Positions 21,653 to 33,323 are shown, counted from the stretch's first letter. The stretch is 64,000 nt of DNA from Pseudo-nitzschia pungens (GCA_037355855.1 CM074764.1:1-64000), one strand, 5' to 3'. Notes: a model not told the origin generated them from the sequence alone. Program-made: numbers and translations.

Positions 21653-22137
21653 AACAACCAACAACCCCAACCCCAACAACAACAACAACCCCAACCCCAA
21701 CAACCCCAACAACCCCAACCCCAACAACCCCAACCCCAACAACCCCAACAACCCCAACAACCCCAACCCCAACAACCCCAACAACCCCAACACCCCAACC
21801 CCAACAACCCCAACCCCAACAACCCCAACAACCCCAACCCCAACAACCCCAACCCCAACAACCCCAACCCCAACAACCCCAACAACCCCAACCCCAACAA
21901 CCCCAACCCCAACAACAAACCCCAACAACCCCAACCCCAACAACCCCAACAACCCCAACCCCAACAACCCCAACAACCCCAACCCCAACAACCCCAACCC
22001 CAACAACCCCAACCCCAACCAACAACCCCAACAACCCCAACCCCAACAACCCCAACCCCAACAACCCCAACCCCAACAACCCCAACAAACAACCCCAACC
22101 CCAACCCCAACAACCCCAACCCCAACAACCCCAACAA
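21653..22137. repeat. C4A2 minisatellite array at the right edge of the tandem block
   Basis: The array begins after the same CTACTAACAACC junction but differs in unit order from the inner arrays and lacks their shared right end. It does not lead to 181-bp repeats. It runs straight into the intron of the LRR gene at CAACAAATCCATTGACAC (about 22132-22150), a sequence that recurs in the three next introns, where it is preceded by ATATCAT instead of C4A2 repeats. Confidence 0.95.
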
Positions 22138-22960
22138 ATCCATTGACACAAAAACACACAGCATTCACAAAACCCCAATCTTTCACACCATCAACAACCA
22201 CTACAACATCCGCACTCACACAAATCAAGAACTTCCAAGCCCGTCAACAACCCAATCTCAGAAGGAATGCTTCCATTCAATTCATTCCCATCTGCAAACA
22301 CACACCAATACACAACATGAAACAAACATTCAACACACACATTAAGTATATCATCAACAAATCCATTGACACAAAAACACACAGCATTCACAAAACCCCA
22401 ATCTTTCACACCATCAACAACCACTACAACATCTGCACTCACATAAAGAAAGATCTGTCAAGTCTGTCAACAACCCAATCTCAGAAGGAATGGTTCCAGT
22501 CAATTTATTCACAGCTGCAAACACACACCAATACACAACATGAAACAAACATTCAACACACACATTAAGTATATCATCAACAAATCCATTGACACAAAAA
22601 CACACAGCATTCACAAAACCCCAACCTTTCACACCATCAACAACCACTACAACATCCGCACTCACACAAATCAAGAACTTCCAAGCCCGTCAACAACCCA
22701 ATCTCAGAAGGAATGGTTCCAGTCAATTCATTCCCATCTGCAAACACACACCAATACACAACATGAAACAAACATTCAACACACACATTAAGTATATCAT
22801 CAACAAATCCATTGACACAAAAACACACAGCATTCACAAAACCCCAACCTTTCACACCATCAACAACCACTACAACATCTGCACTCACATAAAGAAAGAT
22901 CTGTCAAGTCTGTCAACAACCCAATCTCAGAAGGAATGGTTCCAGTCAATTCATTGTTAC
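22136..22960 (-). repeat. Tandem exon-intron units of an LRR gene (~223 bp each)
   Basis: Four 72-base LRR exons on the minus strand lie at 22889-22960, 22666-22737, 22443-22514 and 22220-22291. Each is bounded by TTTGCAG (or TTTTTCAG) and GTGAGTG, with ~150-base introns that are almost the same sequence. All are phase 1. Joined, they read as canonical 24-residue plant-type LRRs (LSLGNNELTGTIPSEIGLLT, LDLYGNELTGTIPSEIG, SVNKLTGTIPSEIG, NELNGSIPSEIG). The two exon types alternate, so the duplication unit may have been a pair. Confidence 0.85.
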
Positions 22961-25854
22961 CTGAAAAATGTGAAGAGACTACCAATTAGCTCCATTACAG
23001 TTACATGAACATTTTTCAAAAAAGTATGCTACGAATCTCAACTCACCTAAAGACAATCTGGAAAATGATTGTAGCAACATTGTATATTTTGGAATTGTCC
23101 CAGAAAGTCCCAATTGGTGCAAATCCAGTTCTTTGGGAGCTAAATCTTTCTTGCAAACTATTGCAGACCAGAGACATGTTGGATTGGAATTGATCCATGA
23201 TCTTCCCCCGCCTTTCACTGGGGCACTATAGTTCAATAGACTCAGTCCAAATCTCTCATTGAAATATTCGTCACTACAGTCTGAATTCCCTGAGTCATCT
23301 TCAACAATCCAGTACAGAGCTTGCTTTGCATGAAAATCATTGTACAATTCAAACACATTAGCAGCCACAGAAAGCTTCTCTATCATGCATTCAGGAATCG
23401 CCTTAAAGGATACACTTCCTTCCTCACCACTGTTGCCCTCAAGGATCTTCCAATTATTTGGAACACTGCTGCTGCCTTCGATGTAAATGGAATAGTCAAA
23501 ATACCAGATGGTATTGGTTTTTGCAGTTTGATTCTTCACTGTCATAAGGCAATTTGCACGATCACTGACATGAACAGTCTCATTACCATTTGTCATGTAT
23601 TCATTGATGAGAAGTGATAAAACAATTTTTCCCTCGCACTCAAGGATAAGATAAGGATTGTCAACTGGATTGCCTTCTTCATGCCACCATGGATGTTTTT
23701 CTGATTCTGTAAAGTTACCAAGATGGATCGTGATTGGAACCATGCTTGGATCTGCGCAGTTGGGAAAGCCATTGCCAGATATGTTCGACACACCAAAAGC
23801 TTTGGTGATGGCATCAATTCCACAGACAGGATTAGAGCATGTAGCAGAGCAGCAATCTCCACCATCGTATCCCAATGACAAGTTGTTCAATTCATCATTG
23901 CATTCTCCATTATTAATCAAGTAGCAATATTCCTCCTGATCTTTTTCCCATTGAATTGCATACAGATCAATAGGCGTGCCAGAAGCAGTGTACCATGGAT
24001 CATTGAAGGCTGTACTTAAGTCAAAGGTATCCACCATGGATGATTTTGCAAGCTCATCATCCTTTGCCTCTATCTGACATGCATCAATAGTATTTGTGGA
24101 CAATACCCAACGTTCCTCATAAATGCAGTACTGTAATATTGCATCATCTGTTTGCAGAGAGTAGACATTTCTCTTATCCCAATCCGATTTGCTACGATGC
24201 ATCTCTTGTCGGTAACATCCACTGTACTCTTGGAGTTCTGTAGTCTGAAATTCAACCCTCAAAACAGTGGTACGCCAGATCTTTGGGTGGTTTTGCGCAA
24301 AGATGATTCCACTTATGAATGCAATAAAAAATGCACCCAGTGATGCCAAAGTGAAATAGAATCTAGTTTGCTTGCGTCCAGACATGCAAGGTGGGATTGG
24401 AAGTTTGGTGATTCTTTTTGCTTCCTGTTGAATGATTTCGCCATATTTTCCACTTAAGGACAACTGAAAGGCCACATTGTCTAAGCTACTTATGAAACTC
24501 TTTTCGGGAGTGCGTGTGAACAGTTGCCATGGAGAAGATAGTGAACACAAGAAGGCAATGTGAGACACAAAAACAATTCTGATTTCCATTGAAAATTCAA
24601 TTTCACACTCACCACTGCTGAAAAGTTGAGGATGATCTCAACTGCAGTTTCCGATGTAAGTATTAGTAAAAACGCTGCAAGGACTGCCAGGAAACCTTGA
24701 AGAAAACGGAGCATGCAAGAAAATACTTTGCATTCAACTTTGTCACCATTGGTGACTTTTGAGAAATTTGGGAAGTGCTCAATTGCAGTGGTGATGTCGA
24801 GAATAGATGCATCGGCAAACAAGATATAGGTCAAAACAGCTACCAACTGTGTTGCGTGTATAAAGGGACTTTCATTTGCAGGAAAAATTCTTCCAAGCAT
24901 ATCATCATTTGGATTATCAAGTTGTTGGACTGTACCCCATGTTGGGTCGAGAGCACTTGTCAGCATCAGTAGGGCGAGCGATACTTGAAAGATAAAAACC
25001 ATGATTCCTATACCAAAAAAAAGTGGTTGGTCAATGGGCCCGTGGAGGGACAAGAAAGAATAGGAGTCTTTTGGATAGACTGGATGTGGAATATCCTCAA
25101 CACAGAACAATTCACCGTCTCTATCCCCTTCATTTGTGTTTCCTTCCATTTGACTGTTCTTGTTGAATTCATCCTCTAAAGTATCTTCCCCCACCAAAGT
25201 ATTGATTGAATTCTTACTATGATGTTTTGGAGCACCACTCTCTATATCATCTTCCGATAATTCCAATGAATTCTCATTGGAGCGTATGTCCATCTCCTGT
25301 GCCCTTTCCAAGTCTGGTGGTTTCTTCATGGCATCAATTTTGAGGTTAAGGGTCTCCACCTGATGCCCAGCATAGGAAGATTCATTGCTGTCTTGATCGT
25401 CATTTTTGGTGAAGTTATGGACATTGCCACCATAGATGGTACGATAATTAACCAGTGAAACTGCATCGTAGGACAAAGAAAAAATTTCAAAAGCTTCTTT
25501 GCTGTATGCTTTGGGATCCTTGTAATTCTGGCCTGAATCTCCAAGATGTTTTTTGAATGCCACAAATTTCAAGAGTTGTCCATGCAGTGCCTTGGAAGTG
25601 GGAATTTGGACTCCGTGTTCATTCAAAGCAAGACTGTTGACGGTGGTGGATGTGAGTTCAATAAAGGAGTCCCATTGGGTAAATCCGGATTCAATGAGAG
25701 CACTGCAGAGAAGGGATTCGTCATTGGTTTCATCCAGCAATTCTTTGAGGATGCGTGCAACATCGTGATGAAATCTTGGGAACTGATTCGTCGCCGTCAT
25801 TGCAGCATTGACTCCAGTTTTGGTTCCGTTCCCAGTAGATTCTAACTCGGCCAT
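22220..25854 (-). CDS. Multipass membrane protein with LNR and leucine-rich repeats (3' end lost in C4A2 array)
   Basis: Model: exon 1 25854-24613, exon 2 about 24499-23047, then 72-base exons 22960-22889, 22737-22666, 22514-22443 and 22291-22220. ATG at 25854 (MAELESTGNG) is the first ATG; the frame extends upstream only by a TTG. Exon 1 carries a cytosolic-looking domain (residues ~20-105) resembling a SAM-like fold, then hydrophobic spans near 280-300, 330-350 and 385-410; exon 2 adds one near 462-480. The outer part has an LNR-like Cys cluster (YCYLINNGECNDE, YDGGDCC; ~602-635) and an LRR cap (CLWSAIVC then ELDLHQLGLSGTIP, ~865-885). The 24612-24500 intron is phase-consistent but has a weak acceptor tract. 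LNR-LRR membrane proteins are common in diatoms; a receptor or adhesion role is inference. The gene has no visible end: the last intron passes into the C4A2 array, so it is either interrupted or resumes outside the window. Confidence 0.75.
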
Positions 25855-25869
25855 ATTGCTTGCGGTCAA

Positions 25870-27640
25870 ATAGAACGTTAGTTATTGCCAAAGGGACTAT
25901 TGTTTCCGTTTGAGATGTAACGATTCTTTGCAACAATAAATGTAATTCAATATCAGTTTCGTCGCTAGATTGAAAAACCGTTGGACAAAAACTCAGATGG
26001 AGTATTACCGTGGCAATCCAAGAGGAGGGTGACAGAGATAGAGTTGAAGCGGATCAAAGAGGTGCTGATTTGCAAAGGGTATCAAAAGCAGGTGTTCTGA
26101 GATGCCAGCGACGATACTTTGTCTGTATGAGACGAAGACAGGGATCGATTAGCTTGAGTAGATGACAATTTAAGGAGTAACTTACGTTGTCAGAATCAGC
26201 TGCGTATTGCTGTGTTGCTGCGTCACTCTCTCCTGGAACGCTGGTAGAAAGAAGCCCGTTGTGTCGGCACGAGCAAAATGGAGACGATCGAAGAACGAAA
26301 AATTCTTGCTTCGTCAATATGTCAAGTGTCGGGATCGGAATCGGAATGAAACTGTCGTGTCTGGGATGTCTTGGTGGTACAAGGCAAATATTTGTCGCTT
26401 TGGAAAGGCTGGATGCAAAACGTTTGGGAATTGGGTTGGGGTTGTTATTGATATGCCGTTGTCGGGATTTCGTCGTAATTCCGAAACTCTGTGACTCCAA
26501 AATGTACTGCTTCGTATTCAGCAAAACTTGGATATGGGTACACCGATTGGTGAGTTTGATTGTATCTCGGTGTATGAGAGCACCTGTAATCAGCTGATGT
26601 CTCTTGGAACAGCGTTCTTGTGAGACGTAGCATCAACAAGAGATGCACGTTGTTGTTGTGTCGGGACGAGCGAAATGGATACAACAGTCAGAGGGGAAAG
26701 AAAAAATTATTTTTCCGTCAATATTTGGAGCTTGACGACCGAAGTGGCACTGTCGTGTTTGGAATAGTTGCGGGGGTACAAAATTCAAGAACGGCCTGGA
26801 TGTAGAGCTGCCGAAAGTCGTTTCTCGCGACTGCAACGACAGGAGCGTCGATATCGGTGAATTTTTCACGAGGACTGTCCTTGCCGTTGCCGTAGATCTT
26901 CAGCTTTCTGAGCTAGCCAAATCTCGTGACTTCGTTCTCTATTGGAAGGGAAGAGAACGTGGGTAGTGAGCGAATAGATCCAAAGGCAGCTTGTAGAAGT
27001 GAATATAATACGCAGCAGCGAGACACTGAAGAGTTTTTACGTGACAAGTGTACTTACCGGCACAACGATACGGTGCTTGGTTTCAACGTCTCCGATATCC
27101 ACTACAAAGTACGATCTAGCCAGGTGTCTTCGAACTAACCTTACCTATCTGGCCCAGTCAGTTAGACCTTATGTGTGCAGCTGGAAAAGGGGTGCAGATG
27201 AACCTTATGTGAGAATAGGTTGATGATCCGGGTAAAGATTGTGGCTGTCCGCGGACGATCGTCGTGTACCAGGTAACTTTGCCGTAATCTTACGTACCAA
27301 CGCACTTTTTTTTTCGTTCTGTTTTGTACCAGTAGTAACTACTCGTACAGTAACTACGGTATTGGAGAATAGTAGTATGAAATTGGCTACTCGTAACCCA
27401 AAAAAATACTATCCGTACAAGTATCTTACCTGTTTTAAGGTTAACGAATGTCTCGATGTTGTACGGTATCGACTTGCCCGTGTTACAAGTAAGGTTTGTA
27501 CCAGTAACCTTATCGGACCTCATACAGGTAAGATTAGTACGAAGTAAGCTTTACCTGGTAAGTTACCGTAGTCGTACTGAAAATCAGAATGGCGACAGAG
27601 AAAAAGACACATCCGGGTGCTTTTGGACCCTCAAAAATAC
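25870..27640. other. Non-coding or unrecognised region
   Basis: I see no convincing gene. The region upstream of the LRR gene has an A/T-rich stretch (25920-26010). Two diverged copies of a ~140-base segment occur near 26250-26390 and 26657-26795: both have GTGTCGG(C/G)ACGAGC(A/G)AAATGG, a CGTCAATAT word and ACTGTCGTGT(C/T)TGG. This could be a decayed duplicated exon or element. From 27030 onward, words such as GTACCAGGTAACTT and AAGGTTAACG recur. Confidence 0.5.
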
Positions 27641-27654
27641 TACGTACTACAAAA

Positions 27655-27729
27655 TTCCTATCAGCTGTCCCCCGGTTCTACATCCCCAACTACTAATTTC
27701 TACGGAAACCTGGGGACAGCTGATAGGAA
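27655..27729. repeat. Perfect 18-bp inverted repeat with 39-base loop
   Basis: TTCCTATCAGCTGTCCCC (27655-27672) is exactly complementary to the bases at 27712-27729. Flanking words (TACTACGTACTAC to the left, CGTAGTAGTACGAAG to the right) extend the symmetry imperfectly. RNA from either strand could form a strong hairpin. It may be a small foldback element; no target duplication is obvious. Confidence 0.8.
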
Positions 27730-27744
27730 TTCCGTAGTAGTACG

Positions 27745-30192
27745 AAGTTCTACTTTTTGTATTACGAACCTCTACTAAATGGGAAGTACAAGTACTACGT
27801 ACTTCGTACTACAGTACCGTAGACTCATGTACTACGGTACGTATTCAATTCTCAATTCCGAGAATGACTTTCAAAATGATCCAGGTGAAATAATATCAAC
27901 AATCAAAATGTATCAGTAATAAGAATGCCGTACACTCGCGACACCATGTCGGCTTCAGCGCTTGTAAACTCAAAGCTATCAGCTCTCTTCTTCCCGATCG
28001 ACAGCTGCCAACAACGCTTCCAGTCCAGGTGCAAAGTTCATCTTGTTGTTCTTTCGAGGAGGGGACCTGCGAAATTATGAGAGAAGTTCCGTCGTTAGTT
28101 AGATGGTTGATTGTTGCCGTCCGGTCGTCCGGTCGTTCGATTGTCGTGTTATTCTTGCAGTTGCTGCTGTTGTTGCTTTTGTTGTTGTTGCTGCTGCCTT
28201 GCCTTCTAGCGCCTAGTAGTCCGCGCCATGTTTTCCCAAGCTTGGGGTGTGTGCAGCACTACCAAATTGTACAGGTCCAGCTTGCTGTCGATGGAAAGAA
28301 TGTGGATCGAACGCGCAGCTTTTTCTTGTTGATCGATTCAATTGATCGATCGATCGAACGCGCCGCTTTTTGTTGCCTCTCCCAGTTGATTTTCATGTAG
28401 ATTACAATGGTGGTATGAGACTGCAGTAACCTTAATCATTGTACAGGCAGGCCTGTGTTGTCTATGTCATTACAACCAAAAGAGAAGGGTTCGCGCCGTC
28501 TATTGTAGATCGTTCGTAGATCGATCGATCGATCGATCGAAATAGGGTAATTACCGTCTCTTCGCAACGCCATTCCAAGTTGATTGCTGTGTAGAGTATT
28601 ACGTAAGATGTCTCTCCAGTAAGTTACTCCAGCTACCTGTATTCTTGTGTGATCCCTGCCATTGCTGCCAAGAGAGAAGTGTGGGTGTGGGAGAAGGCGG
28701 TGGTCGGTAATCTTAACGGGAAATTATCGAAATAGCAAATGGTCGCCGCCGCCGCCCGTCCTCGTCAAAGGCTCTGTAGAGTAACACGTCGGCGTCCGGT
28801 TCTAGTATGCTTTCTACTGATTTCCCTACGTGGTCCCTGTCATTGCTCGAGAAAGAGAAGGGTTCGACGTGGTGGTGCTGACTTGGAGTTGAGCAAAGAG
28901 AGAAGAAGAGAGGTGCAGCGCTTGTATTAGAATTGACGAAATAGGTGAAAATGAACTGTCAAGAGAAAAAGCACATGTTTTTGCACGGTGTTTTTTTCAC
29001 CGTGTAAGAGCACACACAAACCGAAATGCGCGATCGAAAAAAAAAATGAGACAAAGTTCTCTCGGTAACTTGCTTTTAAAATACCGGTACGGCAGGAGAA
29101 TTTAACCCAAAAAGAACGATTTGAATTGGTTAAAAATTGATCGATAGACTTACTTAAAAATTACGGTAACCTTACTATAATTGTATTTTTGACACAATTA
29201 ACGTTAAACCACTTTTCCGATCCAGAAAGAACGAGGGATGGAAGAACCAGTGTTCAAGTGTTTTATTGAAAAACTATCATCAAAGTTAAAAGACCACATA
29301 TTGCTCGTTAGACTTCCGCAAGACCAAAGTTTACGTAAGGTTACGAACATAATAGGATCGCCTGATTTTTTCCTTCGTTCAATTAAAGGTACCGGTATTC
29401 TCCCCGAGCGGTGGATAAGTGGGTCAATGAGGCAGAACAACAAGATCCGATTGTTGCGACATTCCTACCTTGAGCGGTGGATAAGTAAAATGATTTGGGG
29501 ATGAAAATGAGACGTACACATCAGGATCCAGAAAAGGCTTGTCTGTTGTACCGGTAAGTAACCTTACTCAACTCTTTGAGAATGGATTTTCAAATGCGGT
29601 TCGCTTCGACTGTCTTCTGTCACGAAAGATGATTAGGTTACTACCGCACGTACTATTCTTCTCAATGGAATTCATACGAGTAATCTTATTGCATTGTACT
29701 TCGTACGAAGTAAGAAACAAAATATCATCACAAAATAGAACGTATTTCTTATATTTTGTAGATGTAAACAATAATGCATTAATGCTATTAAGTACGAAGA
29801 TCGAAGCATGAAGCATGAAGCATGAGTAATGCATACAAGTACTAGCACGAACTAATTGCAACGGGATGCAAAATAAGGTTACGCATTTCCTAGTTTTCTA
29901 CGTGATAATTATTTTGACACAACAAACAGAACTCAAACGACGATTCATGCTGTGCCCAAAAGGCAAGAGGCAAACAACGAGAAGCTACAAAGCGGTTTGA
30001 GAACGCAGAGGAGCACAATCACAACTACAGCTACAGCTACAGCTACAGCTACAAGAAGAATCGAGACCCCCGATTTGGACGGCTTTGAATATTGCGAAGT
30101 ATTTGTACTATTTCGTATCATTTACCGTTAGTATTTACTCAACTCCCTCTCTCTCTCGCTCTCTCTGCAGAAACGCAGAACACACGCATGAA
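27745..30192. other. Non-coding or unrecognised region
   Basis: No gene is recognised. Contents: GTACTACG-rich words (27740-27850), a TTGTTGTTG/CTGCTG tract (28150-28200), two GATCGATCGATC runs (28340-28360 and 28510-28540), a 3-fold A-run near 29035, a repeated GAGCGGTGGATAAGT (29406 and 29471), AAGCATG tandem words (29806-29826) and a CAGCTA hexamer tract (30025-30055) just upstream of the next gene. GTAACCTTAC/GTAAGGTTAC-like words are frequent (29168, 29335, 29558, 29873). Confidence 0.5.
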
Positions 30193-31545
30193 ATGGGGCA
30201 TCGTTTCGGTTTCTGCCGTTCTCTTGTCTTTGCATCGACGGCCCTTGTCTTGACCTCGGCAATCGTTGCCCTGTTGGCTGTTTCGCACCGAGGCCACACC
30301 CAAACAAAATCTCCATTGAGATTTCAACAACAACAACAACAACAAAATGTAGCACAAGAAGAATCTGCATCACCACGCGACTCCAGATCCCTGTCGCTGA
30401 AAGTCTTGTGGGCCATCCAGGATCCGATTCCCTACCTGAATGACGACAACAACACCGTCACAATGGAGTACGGGATCAGCGACTTTGTTGCCTCCAACGC
30501 CCAGAATCGCGTCAGAGCCCGCATTTTCGCTCCGGATTGCGCCACGGAACTGGGCCCAGCCGATGGAATCAGTGCACACGGTGTCCTAGCGGACGAGGCC
30601 TCCGCTGCGGAACACAACACCACGGTAGGAGCGCAGTTCCTTGCCTTCGAACCCATCGTTCTGTCCAAGAACCAAAAAGAAGGCGTCTTTGGGATCGCAC
30701 CCGATGGAAAGAGGGCAAACGCCACGATGTGCCTTCGGTACGAGCTGTGGACCGGGCCAGAATCGGATGCCCTAGCCGTGCAGGTGAACTACCTGGAGAC
30801 GTTTTTGAAGATCTATTTCGATCTGACCGCTGGCTTTGCCGTCGACGGCTTCCAGACCGAGAAGAAGGTCTTCCAGGAGGACGAAACGTACGAGCGGCAG
30901 AGGTATACAGTGCTGGCGTACCACTGCAATCCCGTCACGAAGGCGGAGCGGCACATCGAACTGGTGGAACAGGGAGAGTTAGTTTCCATCTGCATCGAGT
31001 TCGAGGGTTTCGACGGCACCGAGGGTCTCAAGATCGAGCGCGTCAACCACTTTGCGTGGAGCCGCCAGCTTGCTCCGGGGGACTACTTGGTCCAGCCTGT
31101 GGTGGTGAACGGGGTGGTCGATGCGCTCGGGTCCGTGGACTGTTTTGCGCACCATATGTGCCTGATGGGAACCATGCTGTGGGCGGACTATTTCAAGACG
31201 ACTGGGATTGTCACCGGGGAGGGACAGGTCCAGTTTGCTTTCATCGATATGGGGCAGAGGCGGATGAAGGGGCAGATGAATATGCAGATGCAGGGGCGGA
31301 AAGAGAGTCCAAAGGAGGGTCCAAAAGAACGCAGACGCATCCTGCAGCAAGGACGAGAACCGCTATCGGAACCAGCGGGTGGCTTCGACATTTCTTTTTC
31401 GGCGGTGCCCGCATCGGGCCGTCCCCATTTGTTGGACACCGCTGGAGCGTTCCCATTCACGCTCGTGTTTGGGAGCTGCTGGTGGTGGTGGATGCTGATG
31501 CTGCTGTTCCACGTCCTTGGGACGTCTTGGATAGTGCTCCCGTAA
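30193..31545 (+). CDS. Predicted membrane-anchored or secreted protein, unknown function
   Basis: I chose ATG 30193 (MGHRFGFCRSL) because a hydrophobic segment suited to a signal peptide or anchor (VFASTALVLTSAIVALLAV, residues ~11-29) follows it at once; an in-frame ATG at 30085 adds 36 residues that look like leader. The product is 450 aa. A Gln tract (CAACAA repeats) lies at ~47-53. The main domain (~65-370) contains an MCLRYELWTG and ETFLKIYFDLTAGF arrangement that I recall from an expanded diatom-specific extracellular protein family, but no function is known to me. The region ~375-410 is Met/Gln/basic-rich (QMNMQMQGRKESPKEG) and the tail (FGSCWWWWMLMLLFHVLG) is hydrophobic, consistent with a C-terminal membrane segment. 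G+C is much higher than in the flanks, as expected of real coding sequence. A 338-aa frame on the same strand is a shadow. Confidence 0.8.
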   Translation: MGHRFGFCRSLVFASTALVLTSAIVALLAVSHRGHTQTKSPLRFQQQQQQQNVAQEESASPRDSRSLSLKVLWAIQDPIPYLNDDNNTVTMEYGISDFVASNAQNRVRARIFAPDCATELGPADGISAHGVLADEASAAEHNTTVGAQFLAFEPIVLSKNQKEGVFGIAPDGKRANATMCLRYELWTGPESDALAVQVNYLETFLKIYFDLTAGFAVDGFQTEKKVFQEDETYERQRYTVLAYHCNPVTKAERHIELVEQGELVSICIEFEGFDGTEGLKIERVNHFAWSRQLAPGDYLVQPVVVNGVVDALGSVDCFAHHMCLMGTMLWADYFKTTGIVTGEGQVQFAFIDMGQRRMKGQMNMQMQGRKESPKEGPKERRRILQQGREPLSEPAGGFDISFSAVPASGRPHLLDTAGAFPFTLVFGSCWWWWMLMLLFHVLGTSWIVLP

Positions 31546-31549
31546 CAAA

Positions 31550-32419
31550 GTAGTACTAGCAGAGGGGGAATGAGAACCAATCGCAATGCAAACGGATACG
31601 AATACGGATTCTTCTTGGTCCGATTCGGTCCTAGGGGGATTCGTTCGCTTGCTAATCGAGAGCTAGTAGTAGCTAACCGACAAAAAATAGCCAGCAGATG
31701 GAAATGGCAACTTTCAACACCGACGACAGTTAAAAATAATACGTATCGCCTGCAACTTTTTCCTGCCACCACTCCAATCCAAGATTTCTGGCCGACATTT
31801 CACCACGAATGGATCCATCAACTACTAGTACAACTGTGACTACTACGACTAGAACTACTACTACTACTAGTACATCTACAACAAATACGAAGAAGTAGTA
31901 GTAATGCAGAACTGCGATAGCAACTCTGATCCGACCACCATCGCTCACGGAAGGTGTCCAGCAATCACGGGCACCACACCAGCACATCACTCCACTTCTT
32001 CTTCTTCTCCTCCTTGTACAACAACAGAGGGAACACCCAAGGTGGTGTTACTCTGATGGTGGTGTACCACCGCATCATCATGACCATCACCAATATCATC
32101 ACTTTCTGATGCTGGAATGCTGCTGGTTCGGATCGTCAAAACCATCAACCACCAGTAATTCCAATCCTTGGATTGTTCCCAATTCCATGATTTTGTATTG
32201 ATAATGATAGTAGTACTACTAGTACTACTACTAGTAGTAGTAAGAATAGTCTAGTACTACTACTGATACTACTACTACTGATGCTATTCTTCTTGTAACA
32301 ACTGCTCAGACGGTACTAGTAGTAATGTAGCAGTACCAGTAGACTACGGTAGTAGCAATTACTACTACTACCACCATGATGTTTCTTTCTTCCCAAGCAG
32401 TGCTGCCTGCTTGTTTTCC
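31550..32419. other. Intergenic, ACT/AGT trinucleotide-rich
   Basis: No gene seen. Tracts of CTA/TAG and CTACTACTAG occur at 31830-31900 and 32205-32360. The last bases before the retrotransposon are TTTTCCACTCG; ACTCG at 32420-32424 is the left target duplication. Confidence 0.7.
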
Positions 32420-32424
32420 ACTCG

Positions 32425-33323
32425 TATGAAGATATTCGAGGTGGTGCTATGATCTGTGCTAGCAAGGCTCCTGTGTAGAAGGGCTACTGGGTCTACAGAC
32501 AGCAACATCCAGTAACTGACTAACAGGTGCTGAGCTGAGTGCTAGAGCTGTGTGCTAAATGGTTAGCAACAGGCTTAGCAGCAGGCTTAGCAACAGGCTT
32601 AGCAGCAGGCTTAGCAGCAGACCTATCCTGTCTAGTATTGCTAGCAGAGTTTACTAGGGTCGCCGCGTACGATTTGTACCAATCGTACGTACCCCGAGTA
32701 AAGCACCTTTTCAGGGTGTAGCTAAATGCTACAGGGTTAGGGTTGCTAAGGCTACGAGATACTGAAAGATGCTAGCCTACCATGGTACCATGCTAAGATA
32801 CCATGCTACCGCCGGGGCCAGGTCATTGGTGTGTAATATGTACCATGACTGGATGCCCGGCCCAAACAGTTACCAAACGTGCTAGCATAAGTGGGCTAGC
32901 ACACGATTCGATCTAATTAATCGGATACTCCGATACGGTACGCTACTCGTAGAATACAGTACCAGAGCTACAGGAGTTCTGTTATTATGCGAGTTAGCGA
33001 GTTAGCGAATCGATGTCACTTAGCGAATCGATGTCGCGATACAAGAGCTGAGCGCTTTGGCTCAGCTCCCCTTTTATTCACTCTTTATTTTTCACTCTAA
33101 ATTAAATGCCTATCATGCCCTCCCCTTTCGATCGATTCCGATGTACCTCTAGGGAAGTACCTTGTAGTAACTAAGTGTATGCAATAAGACCTTGAACAGT
33201 CCGCTGTTGTCTCACCCTTTGCCAGGGATGTACGCGTTATTATTGTTAAGGCTTTTCCTTATTTTCAGACCAGTACGAGCCGATTAAGTTCCCCGAAGAC
33301 CGCTGACGAGCGGATATCAACAC
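32425..33323 (+). repeat. 5' LTR, 899 bp
   Basis: Begins TATGAAGATATTCGAGG and ends GGATATCAACAC. It contains a ~12-bp tandem motif CAGGCTTAGCAA (32567-32620), a 9-bp hairpin GAGCTGAGC/GCTCAGCTC (33045-33068) followed by an A/T-rich stretch CTTTATTTTTCACTCTAAAT that may hold the promoter, and many GCTAGC words. A 60-aa open frame in it is not a gene. If the terminal A of the duplication is shifted, ends TGAAG...AACACA are also possible, but only the TATGAAG...CAACAC limits give a 5-bp target duplication. Confidence 0.95.

Noticed and set aside
26187..26597. 136-aa plus and 156-aa minus frames at 26.05-26.6 kb
   Set aside because: They overlap each other on opposite strands, have no recognisable domain, and span a diverged duplication; neither is supported enough to call.
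30537..31553. 338-aa plus-strand frame
   Set aside because: Arg/Gly-rich frame shifted relative to the 30193-31545 gene, which has a leader segment and a sensible composition.
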